64,000 nucleotides of DNA from Phycisphaeraceae bacterium (GTDB lineage: Bacteria > Planctomycetota > Phycisphaerae > Phycisphaerales > Phycisphaeraceae): assembly GCA_029260715.1 (NCBI GenBank), contig JAJDCS010000039.1, forward strand, positions 154,941-218,940, written 5' to 3'. This document shows positions 1-9,444 of this stretch, one piece after another; positions within the stretch are counted from its first letter, which is position 1; each line of letters begins with the position of its first letter. Made by a program: the position numbers and the translations under genes. Below the pieces are notes generated by a model. That model was given only the letters and a program-made list of their open reading frames with translations, searched no databases and had not been told where the DNA came from.

Positions 1-939
1 ATACATCAGGCCGGGGTGTTTTTTGGCTTCCGCCCAGGGGTCTTGGATCACGCCCACGCCTTCGATGTAGTTGTTCCGCAGGTAGTACTCCCCGTGGGGT
101 GTGAAGTTGAAAGGGAAGATCTCCGGGTCGCTGGGGCCCGCTTTGTAGTAGTTGCCGATGATGTTGAACCCGCCCAGTGCCGGGGCGCGTTCGTCGTCGT
201 ATTGCGTGAAGCCGTCGCGCACGTCGTAGACAATGTTGTTCACGACGTCGGCCGGGCCGGTCTTGATCAGCGGGTTGCGCGAGTGGTGGTGGGCGAAGAG
301 GTTGTGGTGGATGGAGACCTGTTTGGCGGTCTCGCCGCAGATCAGCCCGGTGTTGTGGTTGGTGTTGGGGTCCCACTGCGACTCTTCGATGGTGCACCAC
401 TGCACGGAGGCGTTTGTGCTGCGGTACAGATCGATCGTTTCGTCGCTGGCCCAGGAGGCGGAGACGTGGTCGAGGATCAGGTGGTCCACGGCTGAGAGTT
501 GGATGGCGTCGTCGACGCCTTCCGGTCGGACGCGGATGAAGCGGATCACCACGTGCTCCATCCTGCGGCCGCTCCTGAGCGAGCCCCGCAGCGTGATCCC
601 CCCGCCCGGCGCGGTCTGCCCGGCGATGGTGATGTGTGAATCGCGGATCACCACGTGGCCGGGTATCACGCCGCTGACGTCGAACACGACGATGCGGGGC
701 CCCTCCGCGGCGCAGGCCGCCGCAAATGAACCGGGGCCTCTTTCGTTGAGATTGGTGACCTTGATCACGCGCCCGTTGCGCCCGCCCATGGTCAACGCGC
801 CCCAGCCCTGCGCGCCCGGGAACGCGGGTAAGAAAGCGTCTTGGGCGCGAACTGACAAACCAGGCAACGACAAGCCAGCCAACAAGACCACCGCGGCGAT
901 TTTACGCTCGTACAACGGCATGGCTCTCCCGGGGTTCAT
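1..939 (-). CDS. Secreted pectate lyase-like protein (3' end cut by window edge)
   Basis: Read on the minus strand this frame has no stop before base 1, so the C-terminus is missing. After a signal peptide (basic MPLYERK start, hydrophobic AAVVLLAGLSLPGLS, cleavage near VRA-QDA) comes FPGAQGWGALTMGGRNG, then short parallel-beta-helix coils such as IVVFDVSGVI, ITIAGQTAPGGGI and LILDHVSASWASDETID. This is typical of polysaccharide lyase family 1-like pectate lyases, which cleave polygalacturonate by beta-elimination outside the cytoplasm. DHVSASWASDE resembles the calcium-binding region of the family. The second ATG, at 921, starts just ahead of the signal peptide and has GGGAG upstream; the ATG at 939 adds six residues. 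The upstream region carries repeated TGCGTA hexamers. The exact substrate cannot be read from sequence. Confidence 0.85.
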   Translation of the reverse strand, partial: MNPGRAMPLYERKIAAVVLLAGLSLPGLSVRAQDAFLPAFPGAQGWGALTMGGRNGRVIKVTNLNERGPGSFAAACAAEGPRIVVFDVSGVIPGHVVIRDSHITIAGQTAPGGGITLRGSLRSGRRMEHVVIRFIRVRPEGVDDAIQLSAVDHLILDHVSASWASDETIDLYRSTNASVQWCTIEESQWDPNTNHNTGLICGETAKQVSIHHNLFAHHHSRNPLIKTGPADVVNNIVYDVRDGFTQYDDERAPALGGFNIIGNYYKAGPSDPEIFPFNFTPHGEYYLRNNYIEGVGVIQDPWAEAKKHPGLMY

Positions 940-963
940 TGGGTAGTACGCGACTCCTAGAAA

Positions 964-1019
964 TGCGTAGCGGTGCGTATGGGACACAACGCATCTACCG
1001 ATTAGATGATAGGTGCGTA
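964..1019. promoter_or_regulatory. Repeated TGCGTA hexamers upstream of the pectate lyase gene
   Basis: TGCGTA occurs at 964-969, 974-979 and 1014-1019, and a reverse-strand TGCGT at 989-993. The same-strand copies are 10 and 40 bp apart, so they face the same side of the helix. They lie 25-80 bp upstream of the lyase start. This is possibly an operator cluster; no known regulator is assigned. Confidence 0.3.
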
Positions 1020-1061
1020 TCCGTAATTTGTCATGAGGCCGCGTTGATAGGCAAACCCGGC

Positions 1062-2039
1062 TTAGGGCTCTAGCAAGACTTTTACAATGTCGGGCTGGGC
1101 GGCGGTGTTCAGGGCGTCCACGCCGTCTGCTAGCTTCGCCCGCCGTGAAATTAGGCTCAACACGTCGACCTTCTGCTGACTCAACGCGCTCAACGCCTCC
1201 GTGAACGGGCCGCAGCGGCTGCCGATGAGTTGGATCTCGTGGACGACCAGTGGCGACAGATCAACCGGCGGGTTCTTGGCGTTGGGCGCGACCGTGGTCT
1301 TGAGCACGATTTTCCCACGCGGCCGAACCATGCGCATCGCCGTCCCCAAACCGCTTGCCGACCCGGTGCAGTCCACCACGATGTCTTGATCGGCGCGCAT
1401 GCCCACGTCTTCGAGCAGGCGGTGCTTGACGCCCCACTTCTCGCATAAGGCGAGTTTGTCGGTGTGCTTGCCCACGCAGCGGACGGTGGCGTTGAGTTGG
1501 CTCATGACTTGGGCGCACAGCAGCCCCAAACGCCCGTCGCCCAAGACGGTGACGAAGGGTCGGCCCTCGATGGTGAGCTGGCGCACGATCTGGTACGCGG
1601 CGGCCAGCGGCTCGGTGAACACCGCATGGTCGTCGTCCACGTGTTCGGGCACCTCCAGCAGGTTGCGGAGCGGCAGGGTGAACAGATCGGCGAAGCATCC
1701 GTCGCGCCCGGCGATGCCCAGCACGGTGCGGTCGCGGCAGTGCTCGGGCAGGCCGCCTCGGCACATGTCGCACTTGCCGCACACACAATTAATCGTGCCC
1801 ACCACGCGCTTGCCGATCCAGTCCTTGGCGGACTTCTTGCCCACCTGCTCAACGACACCGACAAACTCGTGGCCCAGCACGCCGGTGAAGCCCATGTACC
1901 CCCGGCAGATTTCCAGGTCCGTCGCGCACACACCCATGCGCAGCGGGCGGATGACCGCCTCGTCCACGCCGGGCTGCGGGTCTTGGTAGTTTGGGTCTAG
2001 CTTCAGCTTATTATCGGCGTCAAAGACAAGGGCTTGCAA
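1062..2039 (-). CDS. Zinc-dependent medium-chain alcohol dehydrogenase family protein
   Basis: MDR-superfamily oxidoreductase of about 325 residues. The GroES-like catalytic half carries MGVCATDLEICRGYMG (catalytic zinc Cys) and the GHEFVGVVEQVG signature. It is followed by a structural-zinc lobe with four cysteines, CVCGKCDMCRGG then EHC. The Rossmann half has VTVLGDGRLGLLCAQV. The substrate is unknown; glucose, threonine and sugar-alcohol dehydrogenases share this layout. The open frame extends upstream to a GTG at 2054. The TTG at 2039 gives the usual family start MQALVFD and has GGAG nine bases upstream, so it is preferred. It is divergent from nadK, with which it shares a 190 bp intergenic region. 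Confidence 0.8.
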   Translation of the reverse strand: MQALVFDADNKLKLDPNYQDPQPGVDEAVIRPLRMGVCATDLEICRGYMGFTGVLGHEFVGVVEQVGKKSAKDWIGKRVVGTINCVCGKCDMCRGGLPEHCRDRTVLGIAGRDGCFADLFTLPLRNLLEVPEHVDDDHAVFTEPLAAAYQIVRQLTIEGRPFVTVLGDGRLGLLCAQVMSQLNATVRCVGKHTDKLALCEKWGVKHRLLEDVGMRADQDIVVDCTGSASGLGTAMRMVRPRGKIVLKTTVAPNAKNPPVDLSPLVVHEIQLIGSRCGPFTEALSALSQQKVDVLSLISRRAKLADGVDALNTAAQPDIVKVLLEP

Positions 2040-2062
2040 TGGCACGCACTCCACAAGTTAGC

Positions 2063-2135
2063 CTGACCGATCCGCTTAGAGCGTATAATCCCCAAATGGC
2101 ATACGCGCGCACGGCTTTGGGTGTGTATCGGTCAG
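2063..2135 (+). promoter_or_regulatory. Putative nadK promoter region flanked by an inverted repeat
   Basis: A perfect TATAAT lies at 2084-2089, with CTGACC (four of six -35 bases) at 2063-2068 and a 15 bp spacer. The arm CTGACCGAT (2063-2071) is repeated inverted as ATCGGTCAG (2127-2135), so the -35 region falls inside the left arm. This could be an operator between the divergent dehydrogenase and nadK genes. The nadK start is 110 bp further on. Confidence 0.35.
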
Positions 2136-2245
2136 CGTGAACCAGTACTATACCTACCCTTCGATGGGGCGCCGGCCGAACGGTGCGCGATTGTGTTAAA
2201 AACCATTGTGACAAACACATCATTTAAAAACAGCGAAGCACACGC

Positions 2246-3151
2246 ATGGCAAACACCCGCAAGCGACTGATCATCCTGGCCAACCACGCCAAGGCGCAGG
2301 TGACCGAGGCGCTCGAGGAGCTTCGGCCGTGGCTTAGCGAGCGGGCGACCATCGCCGCGGAGTTGGCTATGGACAAGGTGGAGGACGCCAGCTCGGCCCT
2401 GGACCTGCCCGCCGCGGACATGGGGATTGTGCTGGGCGGCGACGGCACCATGCTGGCGCTGGGTCAACACGCGGTGGAGCGTGGCTTGCCGATCCTGGGC
2501 GTGAACTTCGGCAAGCTGGGCTTCCTTGCGGAGTTCAGCATGGACGACCTGCACCAACACTGGGAAACGGTGGTGTCGGATCGGTGCACGATCAGCAAGC
2601 GGATCATGCTGGAGGTGATGATCCACCCCGCGGGCAAGGCTGACCTGACGGACCCGTTCGACGCGGCTGCGTGCAGCTTCCGGGGTGTGGCGCTCAATGA
2701 CGCGATGGTCACCGCGGGCGAGCCGTTCCGCATGATCGACCTGGAACTGGCGATCAACCCCAGCGCCCAGCAAACGAGCACGACGATCTGCACGGGTGAC
2801 GGGATGATCGTGTCCACCGCCAGCGGCTCGACGGCTTACAACCTCAGCGCCGGCGGGCCGATCGTCAGCCCCGGCGTGGCGGGGATGTGCATCACGCCGA
2901 TCTGCCCGCACAGCTTGGCGTTCCGATCGATCGTGGTTAACGCCGACGACCGACTGTGCCTGCGCGTGTTGCGGCCAAACGAGGGGACCACCCTGGTGAT
3001 CGACGGGCGCGTGCCGGTGAAGCTGCAAGAGGGTGAGCTGGTTTTGATCCGCCGGTACAGCAAGCAACTGTCCCTGATCAACAACCCGCGCCTAAACTAT
3101 TGGGAGATGCTGGCCAAAAAGATGCACTGGGCAGCGCGCCCCCGAAGCTGA
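2246..3151 (+). CDS. nadK: NAD kinase
   Basis: Phosphorylates NAD to NADP in the cytoplasm. The diagnostic GGDGT motif with its catalytic aspartate is at residues 64-68 (IVLGGDGTMLALG). The second family signature reads TASGSTAYNLSAGGPIV near residue 190, and VINGRVPVKL-like beta strands (VIDGRVPVKLQEG) close the C-terminal domain. At 301 residues the length is normal. It heads a same-strand series, nadK-sppA-ispD, with 21 bp to sppA. The ribosome-binding site is weak (GCGAAG). Identification is firm from the motifs. Confidence 0.95.
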   Translation: MANTRKRLIILANHAKAQVTEALEELRPWLSERATIAAELAMDKVEDASSALDLPAADMGIVLGGDGTMLALGQHAVERGLPILGVNFGKLGFLAEFSMDDLHQHWETVVSDRCTISKRIMLEVMIHPAGKADLTDPFDAAACSFRGVALNDAMVTAGEPFRMIDLELAINPSAQQTSTTICTGDGMIVSTASGSTAYNLSAGGPIVSPGVAGMCITPICPHSLAFRSIVVNADDRLCLRVLRPNEGTTLVIDGRVPVKLQEGELVLIRRYSKQLSLINNPRLNYWEMLAKKMHWAARPRS

Positions 3152-3172
3152 AATTTTAATAGGACCGCTGAG

Positions 3173-5065
3173 ATGACAACGCACACCCGCTTCCGAATCG
3201 CTTGGCTGTTTTTTGTTTTGTTGACCGCTGTCTTTGTGCTTACCCAACACGCCGCACTCGCCGACGAGCCCGAACCGACGGCTACAGCGTCGCACGACGA
3301 AGCCGGAGACGAGGGGCAAGCGGAGGAAGCCGCGCCCCAGGATGATTTTGACGAAGACGAAGAGCCCCTGTTGGTAGGGTGGATGGAGCTGTCGGGCGTG
3401 CTCAAAGAGGGGCCGGCGCCGTATAGCTGGCTGGCGGCGGAGAATATGGAGCCAACGCTCCAACGCGTGATCGATGAGTTGCGTAACGTCGAGTTGGATC
3501 ACCGCTACGGCGGCGTTGTGATCTACCTCAACGACGTGAGCCTCAGCTCCAGCCAAATCGATGAGCTTAGCCGTGCTATCGGCGCGGTGCGCGACGCGGG
3601 GGCGAAGGTGCTCGTCTTTGCCCAGCAGTACGACCTTCGCAGCTACCTGTTGGCGTGCCAGGCCGACCGCGTGTTGCTCCAGAATAAGGGGATGATCCTG
3701 TTCAACGGGCTGAACGTGGAGGAGCTGTACCTGGCGGGGCTGCTGGAAAAAATAGGTGCACGGGCGGACTTCTTGCAGGTCGGCCAGTTCAAGGGCGCCC
3801 AGGAGCCGCTGACGCGCACGGGCCCCAGCGAGCAGTGGAACCAGAACATCGACCCCCTGCTGAACGACCTTTACGACTCGATCCTTGAGAAGATCGCCGA
3901 GGGGCGCGGCCTCGACCGCCAAGAGACCGAGCGCCTGCTTGGTGATTGCTGGGTGTTAAGCGATCAGCAGTACGTGGAGCGTGGCCTGGTCGACGAGCTG
4001 ACCGAGCGCGACCTGACAGCCGCGACGGGCGACGCGTTTGGCGAGAACTTCCATTGGGTGGACCTGCTGGACCCGCACGACGGCCAGGAGCAAGTGGAAA
4101 ACCCGTTTGTGTTATTCCGCATGCTCTTCGAGAAGCCGAAGGTGAAGGTCAACCGCGCGTCGCTGGCGGTGGTGCACGCGGCCGGTCCGATTACCGGCGG
4201 CGAGGGCCAGCCGGGGCACACGTTCGGGGGGCAGACCATCGGCAGCGACACGCTTGTGCGCGCGTTGAACCAGGCTCGCGACAACGACAAGATCAAAGGC
4301 GTGGTGCTGCGGATCGATTCGCCGGGCGGTTCGGCGCTTGCCAGCGAGCTGATCTGGCAGGCGGCGCGGAAGCTGGCCAAGGCCAAGCCGCTGTACGTCA
4401 GCGTCGGTGCGATGGCTGCCAGCGGCGGGTACTACATCGCCTCGGCCGGGCACCAGGTCTACGCCACACCCGGCTCAATCTTGGGGTCGATCGGCGTGGT
4501 GGGTGGGAAGATTGTGATCGGCGGGCTGTACGAAAAACTGGGCATCGCGGTGCACCGCCGCAGCCGCGGGCCGCTGGGGGACATGTTTAATAGCGTCGAG
4601 CCGTTCACCGAGCAGCAACAGTCCACGCTCCAAACGGCGTTTGAGCGTACCTACGAACAATTCACCGGGCGGGTGATGACCGGGCGCGGCGAGCGCATCG
4701 CGGATATCGACGCGGTGGCGCAGGGCCGGCTGTTCACCGGGCGGCAGGCGGTGGGCAATGGTCTGGCGGACGAGGTAGGCGGGCTGGAGACGGCGCTTGC
4801 GGATTTGGCCCACGAGACCGGGCTGGACGATGGTGACTACGACATCATCGATCTGCCGCTGCCTCAGAGCTTCTCAGACTATTTGGAGGAGATGTTCAGC
4901 CTGCGGTCGCGCGGCGGTGTGGCGATACCCGAATCGTTGCAGGCGGTGCGGGCGGTGCTGGACCCGCGCGCGTGGCACGCGGTGGAGCAAGTCTTAACCG
5001 GGCTGATGCTGCTGCGACAAGAGCCAGTCTTGATGCTCATGCCAAACGCGATTGTGATCCGGTAG
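3173..5065 (+). CDS. sppA: Signal peptide peptidase SppA, long form
   Basis: Membrane-anchored serine/lysine protease that degrades cleaved signal peptides. An N-terminal hydrophobic segment (residues 10-30) is followed by a very acidic linker (residues 31-65, rich in Asp/Glu), and then two tandem S49 peptidase domains as in the 67 kDa E. coli enzyme. The catalytic lysine is K207 in VGQFKGAQEP. The catalytic serine is S417 in VGAMAASGGYYIA. At 630 residues it matches the long form (E. coli about 618). It begins 21 bp after nadK and is probably co-transcribed. The acidic linker is unusual but is low-complexity and probably only a spacer. Confidence 0.93.
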   Translation: MTTHTRFRIAWLFFVLLTAVFVLTQHAALADEPEPTATASHDEAGDEGQAEEAAPQDDFDEDEEPLLVGWMELSGVLKEGPAPYSWLAAENMEPTLQRVIDELRNVELDHRYGGVVIYLNDVSLSSSQIDELSRAIGAVRDAGAKVLVFAQQYDLRSYLLACQADRVLLQNKGMILFNGLNVEELYLAGLLEKIGARADFLQVGQFKGAQEPLTRTGPSEQWNQNIDPLLNDLYDSILEKIAEGRGLDRQETERLLGDCWVLSDQQYVERGLVDELTERDLTAATGDAFGENFHWVDLLDPHDGQEQVENPFVLFRMLFEKPKVKVNRASLAVVHAAGPITGGEGQPGHTFGGQTIGSDTLVRALNQARDNDKIKGVVLRIDSPGGSALASELIWQAARKLAKAKPLYVSVGAMAASGGYYIASAGHQVYATPGSILGSIGVVGGKIVIGGLYEKLGIAVHRRSRGPLGDMFNSVEPFTEQQQSTLQTAFERTYEQFTGRVMTGRGERIADIDAVAQGRLFTGRQAVGNGLADEVGGLETALADLAHETGLDDGDYDIIDLPLPQSFSDYLEEMFSLRSRGGVAIPESLQAVRAVLDPRAWHAVEQVLTGLMLLRQEPVLMLMPNAIVIR

Positions 5066-5124
5066 AATCCGTTCGGCACTATCGTTTTTAACCTAGCCAT
5101 ATCCATCAGCAAGGATCGTGCATC

Positions 5125-5982
5125 ATGATCAAGGCGGCTGTAATCATCCCCGCCGCGGGGTCGAGCCGGCGTTTCCAATCGTCGCGGGCGGGCGTCCTGG
5201 GCAGCGCGACGAAGAGCAAAATTGAAGCGGACCTAGCCGGACGCCCGGTGTTCTTGCGTTCGGTTGAGCTATTCGTGAACCGGCCCGACGTGGGGCAGGT
5301 GATCTTGGCGGTGCCGCCTGACGGCTTGGCGGACTTTAAGTTTCGCTGGGGCGACAAGCTGGGGTTCCACGGCGTAGACATTGTGGCGGGTGGTGAAACT
5401 GACCGGTGGCAGACGGTGCTCAAGGCTCTGGAGGCGGTCAAGGAAGACTGTACGCATGTGGCGGTACACGACGGGGCACGCCCGCTGACCAGTGAGCGAT
5501 TGATTGACCGGGTGTTTCAAGCGGCTGTGCGTTACAAGGCGGTCGTCCCCGCGCAGCCTGTTACGTCAACGCTCAAAGAAGTGGCTGATGTGGACGAAGC
5601 CGCCCATGAACCGAGCGATCCGGTTGACGCTATTTTAGGGTCCGCAGGGCGGCCTGAGACCGCGGTGAGACGGGTTATAAAAACGGTGGTCCGGGCGTCT
5701 CTCGCAGCGGCGCAGACGCCGCAGGTGTTTGAGGTTGGCTTGCTTCGGCGGGCTTATGCTCAGATCGCAGCAGGCAAGCTGGACCCTGCCGGCGTGACCG
5801 ACGACGCGTGCGTGGTCGAGGCGCTTGGCGAAACCGTCTACACCGTCGAAGGCGAGCCGACGAACCTGAAAATCACCCAAAATCAAGACATGGAACTGGC
5901 GGCTGCGATTGTGCGGACCCGTGAACACGGCAAAACCGCCACACTGGGCAAGAGACGGTTGTTCGCGGATGACGAGGATTGA
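5125..5982 (+). CDS. ispD: 2-C-methyl-D-erythritol 4-phosphate cytidylyltransferase
   Basis: Third step of the non-mevalonate isoprenoid pathway: forms CDP-methylerythritol from CTP and MEP. The nucleotide-binding motif IPAAGSSRRF is at residues 9-18. VAVHDGARPLTS and AQTPQVFEVGLLRRAY are family signatures, and EGEPTNLKITQNQDM gives the C-terminal signature. At 285 residues it is about 50 longer than usual. The extra length includes a linker around residues 20-30 (SRAGVLGSATK) and about 30 residues before AQTPQ. ispF is not next to it. It lies 59 bp after sppA, with AAGGATCG before the ATG. Confidence 0.93.
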   Translation: MIKAAVIIPAAGSSRRFQSSRAGVLGSATKSKIEADLAGRPVFLRSVELFVNRPDVGQVILAVPPDGLADFKFRWGDKLGFHGVDIVAGGETDRWQTVLKALEAVKEDCTHVAVHDGARPLTSERLIDRVFQAAVRYKAVVPAQPVTSTLKEVADVDEAAHEPSDPVDAILGSAGRPETAVRRVIKTVVRASLAAAQTPQVFEVGLLRRAYAQIAAGKLDPAGVTDDACVVEALGETVYTVEGEPTNLKITQNQDMELAAAIVRTREHGKTATLGKRRLFADDED

Positions 5983-5994
5983 CCCAGCGGCTGG

Positions 5995-6057
5995 TCACAG
6001 CAGCGAGCAGAACACCATCGCTGCGAGAAACCACTTTGGCAGGCGGATTAAGATCAT
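5995..6057 (-). CDS. Possible 20-residue hydrophobic peptide
   Basis: A short open frame between the ends of ispD and ruvC encodes MILIRLPKWFLAAMVFCSLL and stops at TGA 5995-5997. GGAGG lies nine bases before the ATG, a better ribosome-binding site than most annotated genes here have. A TACAAT box (reverse of 6104-6109) and a GCCTGT/ACAGGC palindrome (6074-6093) precede it. The peptide looks like one short membrane segment with a basic N-terminal side. Whether it is translated is unknown; ORFs this short arise by chance. Confidence 0.35.
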   Translation of the reverse strand: MILIRLPKWFLAAMVFCSLL

Positions 6058-6073
6058 GGCCCCACACCTCCAT

Positions 6074-6093
6074 GCCTGTTACACACGACAGGC
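6074..6093. promoter_or_regulatory. Palindrome GCCTGT-N8-ACAGGC shared with the 24.3 kb site
   Basis: A perfect 6 bp inverted repeat with an 8 bp centre, lying between a TACAAT box (6104-6109, minus strand) and the start of the 20-residue peptide. Seventeen bases (6077-6093) recur with one mismatch at 24341-24357, upstream of the LOG-family gene. Confidence 0.4.
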
Positions 6094-6171
6094 TTACGCT
6101 GACATTGTACCAAAACTTTTGAAATGAGTAAGGCCTGTTTGTGGGTCGGCGCGTGGTTTTTGTGCCGCGAT

Positions 6172-6672
6172 TTACTGCGATAACGCGGTCAGGGCCAGAC
6201 GTCGTGCGAAGGTCATGGCGATGCCGATGGCGTCGGCGACGTCGGGCGGGCTGGGCAGCGTGGCCAGGCGGCACTGGGTCTGGACGGCGGCTTGCATCTG
6301 GTGCTTTGAGGCGTGGCCGTAGCCGGTGATGGCGCGTTTGACCTCGGTAGAAGGCAGGTGGATGACGGGCAGGCGGTGCTGCCGGGCAGCCAGGAGCACG
6401 ACGCCGCGGGCGTGGGCCATGAGGATCGCGGTGCGCGGGTGCTTGTAGTGAGCGTAGAGCTTCTCAACCGCGAGGTGGTCGGGTTTTAACTCCTCAATGA
6501 CCAGGGTCAGGTCGCGGTGCAGTTGGTCGAGGCGGTCTTCGAGCGAGAGCTTGGCGTCGAGGGTGATGACGCCGGCTTCGAGCAGGCTTGGCTCGATCTG
6601 CCCGTCGTTGACCACAACCACGCCGTAGCCGGTCAGACGGAGCCCTGGGTCGATGCCTAGCACACGCTGCAT
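6172..6672 (-). CDS. ruvC: Crossover junction endodeoxyribonuclease RuvC
   Basis: Resolves Holliday junctions by paired nicks. The RNase H-like fold shows the acidic active site: D8 in VLGIDPGLRLTGYG, E70 in LAVEKLYAHYKHP, and D144/D147 in PPDVADAIGIAM. The length of 166 is typical (E. coli 173). In many bacteria ruvC sits beside ruvA and ruvB; here ruvA is 44 kb away and ruvB is not in the window. It is divergent from the topoisomerase A gene, and a pair of inverted SRDREGA repeats lies between them. Confidence 0.93.
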   Translation of the reverse strand: MQRVLGIDPGLRLTGYGVVVVNDGQIEPSLLEAGVITLDAKLSLEDRLDQLHRDLTLVIEELKPDHLAVEKLYAHYKHPRTAILMAHARGVVLLAARQHRLPVIHLPSTEVKRAITGYGHASKHQMQAAVQTQCRLATLPSPPDVADAIGIAMTFARRLALTALSQ

Positions 6673-6777
6673 GGGTGTATAAGGTACGCACCGGGGCCGC
6701 CGCCGCCAAGGCGGCGCGTGGCTTGTCTGGCGGCGGGGGCTGGCTTATCGTGGCTGGGAGTGAAAGTAACCGCCGTG

Positions 6778-6804
6778 ACGAGCCGCGACCGTGAGGGAGC
6801 GGAC
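6778..6804 (+). repeat. SRDREGA intergenic repeat, copy 1
   Basis: Core CGAGCCGCGACCGTGAGGGA followed by GCGGACCG. Forms an inverted pair with copy 2 (6866-6896): 28 positions pair with two mismatches, and the loop is about 60 bp. Confidence 0.85.
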
Positions 6805-6865
6805 CGGGTGGTGAGACGGCCCAATGCACGAAAAAAAGTCTCAATTATAAGATTGCTTTCTGTTC

Positions 6866-6896
6866 GGACCGCTCCCTCACGGTCACGGCTCGTAGC
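6866..6896 (-). repeat. SRDREGA intergenic repeat, copy 2
   Basis: Same repeat on the opposite strand (GGACCGCTCCCTCACGG then TCACGGCTCG). It lies about 30 bp before the topoisomerase A start. Together with copy 1 the transcript could fold into a long hairpin. Confidence 0.85.
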
Positions 6897-6923
6897 GAAT
6901 GATTTTTTAACCAGCGGTGACTC

Positions 6924-9311
6924 TTGGCTAAACGACGCAAAAAACAACCCGAACGATCGCTGTTCGACGAGCAGGGCGGGACCGATAGCGGATCACCCAA
7001 GGGCAACGGGCAGGCGGTGGAGCTGCACGAAGCGGCGCAGGAGCGGTACCTGAACTACGCCTTGTCTGTGATCACCAGCCGGGCGCTTCCGGACGTGCGA
7101 GACGGGCTCAAGCCGGTGCAGCGGCGAATCCTGTACACGATGTGGCAGCAGCGGCTGACGTTCGACGCCAAGCACCGCAAGTGTGCCAAGGTGGTCGGCG
7201 ACGTGATGGGTAACTACCACCCGCACGGGGACTCGGCGATTTATGACGCGCTGGTGCGTATGGCCCAGCCGTTCTCGCTGCGCGTGCCGCTGGTCGACGG
7301 CAGCGGAAACTTCGGGTCGCTCGACGGTGACGCGGCCGCGGCGATGCGGTACACCGAGTGCCGCTTGGCGCGTATCGCCGACGAGATTCTTTCTGAGATC
7401 AGCCAAGACACCGTACACTTCAGGCCCAACTACGACGGGAGCAAAGAAGAGCCGGTGGTGCTGCCATCGCGCGTGCCGAGCATCCTGGTAAACGGCGCCA
7501 CGGGCATCGCCGTGGGCATGGCTACCAACATCCCGCCGCACAACCTGGGCGAGGTCTGCACGGCGTTGGTCAAGCTGCTAGACAACCCCGAGCTTAAGAC
7601 CCACCATTTGTGTCGGCACATCAAAGGCCCGGATTTTCCCACCGGCGGGCAGTTGCTCAACACGCCCGAGGAACTCAAGGAGATCTACAAAACCGGGTCC
7701 GGCACGCTGCGTGTGCGCGCGTTGTACGAACCGGGGCCGGTCACGCGGTCCGCTAAGACGCTGCACATCACGGCGATCCCCTACACGGTGAACAAGGCCA
7801 CACTCGTGGAACGCATCGCCGACATCATCATCGCACGGAAGCTACCGCCGCTGGTCAACGTCATGGACCTGTCCACGGACGAGGTGTGTATCGAGTTGGA
7901 ATTGAAGAAAGAGGCCGACGAGCAGAAGGTGATGGCCTACCTGTTCAAGCACACACCGTTGCAGACGAACTTCAACGTGAACATGACGTGCCTAGTGCCC
8001 ACGGAGAACCCGCTTCTGGGCCGGCCCGAGCGGTTGGAGCTGCGCGAGGTTTTGTGGAACTTCCTGTTATTCCGCATGCAGGTGGTCACGCGGCGGCTGG
8101 AACACGAACTCGCAGCCCTCAAAAAACGCATCCATATCCTCGAAGGGTTCGAGGCTGTGTTCGACGCGCTGGACCAGATCATCAAAATCATCCGCGCTTC
8201 GGACGGCAAAGCCGACGCGGCGGAGAAGATCATCGCCAAGTTCAAGCTCGACGCCGAGCAGACCGACGCGATCTTGGAGTTGAAACTCTACCGGCTAGCC
8301 AAGCTGGAAATCTTGATCATCCAGCAGGAGCTTAAGGACAAGCGTAAACGGGCGAAAGAGATCGGGCGGCTGTTGAGCGATGAAGAGGGACGCTGGGGCA
8401 TCGTCCGCCAAGAGATCGAAGAGGTCCGCGAGCAATACGGCAAGACCGACAAGCGACGCACCGTGATCGCCGCGGCCGACGATGAGCCGGAGTACCAGGC
8501 GGAGGACTTCATCGTCGAGGAAGACAACGTCGTGATCGTCTCGCGCGACGGGTGGGTGAAGCGGCAGAAAGAGGTGCGCGACCTATCCACCACGCGCCTG
8601 CGCGAGGGCGATTCGGTGTTGTGCGCCCAGGCGGGCAGCACGCGCGCGACGATTGTGTTTATGACCAACTTCGGTGTGGCGTACACGTGCCGGATCGACA
8701 CGATCTCCGCCACGACGGGGTACGGCGAGCCGATCCAGAAGCTGTTCAAGCTCAAGGACGGGGAGCGTGTGGTCACGGCGATGAGCCTCGACCCGCGCGT
8801 GACGACCGACATCGCCCCCGCTAAGCCCGAGACCCCCCCACCCACCCACGCGGTTGCGGTGACCAGCGACGGGTACAGCCTGCGATTTAGCCTCGAGCCG
8901 TTTGTCGAGCCCAGCACGCGCAGCGGGCGTCGCTACGCCAGGCCGGCCAAGAGCGCGGAGGTGATCGGCGTGTCAGCCATTCACGGCACGGAGACCATGA
9001 TCGCCGCCACGCGCCAGGCGCGTGTGATGATCTGCAAAGCTAAGGAGGTGAACTTTCTCGCCGGGCCTGGCAAGGGCGTGATGCTGATCAAGCTCGGCAA
9101 GGAAGACCGTGTGTTGGGGTTTGTGGCTTCGATGGGCAAGCAAGACCCGCTGGTCGTGCAGACCAACCGGGGGGGCACTCGCAAGATCAGCACAGATAAA
9201 TACGCTGCGACCGGTCGCGGGGGCAAGGGGCGGGAGATCCTAAAATCCGGGAAAATTATGGGGATTGTAGCCGACGAGCCGGCCGTCCCCGTGATGCTGG
9301 ATGAGCCGTAA
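6924..9311 (+). CDS. gyrA: DNA gyrase / topoisomerase IV subunit A
   Basis: DNA-cleaving subunit of a type IIA topoisomerase. The active-site tyrosine is Y143 in [11 protein letters not shown]. The quinolone-region motif [19 protein letters not shown] is intact, with serine at the resistance position (S104). A coiled-coil region (around residues 390-520) is followed by a beta-pinwheel C-terminal domain. The GyrA box expected of true gyrase (QRRGGKG) reads TGRGGKG, so supercoiling activity is uncertain and a topoisomerase IV role is possible. At 795 residues it is slightly short for GyrA. The start is TTG, no in-frame ATG fits, and the first 35 residues are a basic, low-complexity extension. 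The matching subunit B is 4 kb downstream on the same strand. Confidence 0.9.
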   Translation: MAKRRKKQPERSLFDEQGGTDSGSPKGNGQAVELHEAAQERYLNYALSVITSRALPDVRDGLKPVQRRILYTMWQQRLTFDAKHRKCAKVVGDVMGNYHPHGDSAIYDALVRMAQPFSLRVPLVDGSGNFGSLDGDAAAAMRYTECRLARIADEILSEISQDTVHFRPNYDGSKEEPVVLPSRVPSILVNGATGIAVGMATNIPPHNLGEVCTALVKLLDNPELKTHHLCRHIKGPDFPTGGQLLNTPEELKEIYKTGSGTLRVRALYEPGPVTRSAKTLHITAIPYTVNKATLVERIADIIIARKLPPLVNVMDLSTDEVCIELELKKEADEQKVMAYLFKHTPLQTNFNVNMTCLVPTENPLLGRPERLELREVLWNFLLFRMQVVTRRLEHELAALKKRIHILEGFEAVFDALDQIIKIIRASDGKADAAEKIIAKFKLDAEQTDAILELKLYRLAKLEILIIQQELKDKRKRAKEIGRLLSDEEGRWGIVRQEIEEVREQYGKTDKRRTVIAAADDEPEYQAEDFIVEEDNVVIVSRDGWVKRQKEVRDLSTTRLREGDSVLCAQAGSTRATIVFMTNFGVAYTCRIDTISATTGYGEPIQKLFKLKDGERVVTAMSLDPRVTTDIAPAKPETPPPTHAVAVTSDGYSLRFSLEPFVEPSTRSGRRYARPAKSAEVIGVSAIHGTETMIAATRQARVMICKAKEVNFLAGPGKGVMLIKLGKEDRVLGFVASMGKQDPLVVQTNRGGTRKISTDKYAATGRGGKGREILKSGKIMGIVADEPAVPVMLDEP

Positions 9312-9444
9312 GCGGCCTGCGTATCCGCCGTTATCGCGGCCACCGGGGCTTTTTCCCACCCCGCAAAGATATCAAAAAAAACAAAACAAAATACGCTTGA
9401 GAGCCGTATAAATAAGACATCTTAAGCGCAGGGGACACATCCAT

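Noticed and set aside
2132..3067. 311-residue minus-strand frame
   Set aside because: Antisense shadow of nadK, whose motifs are clear on the plus strand.
9320..9360. Intrinsic terminator after topoisomerase A
   Set aside because: A short T-run follows GGGGC but the stem is only three to four pairs.
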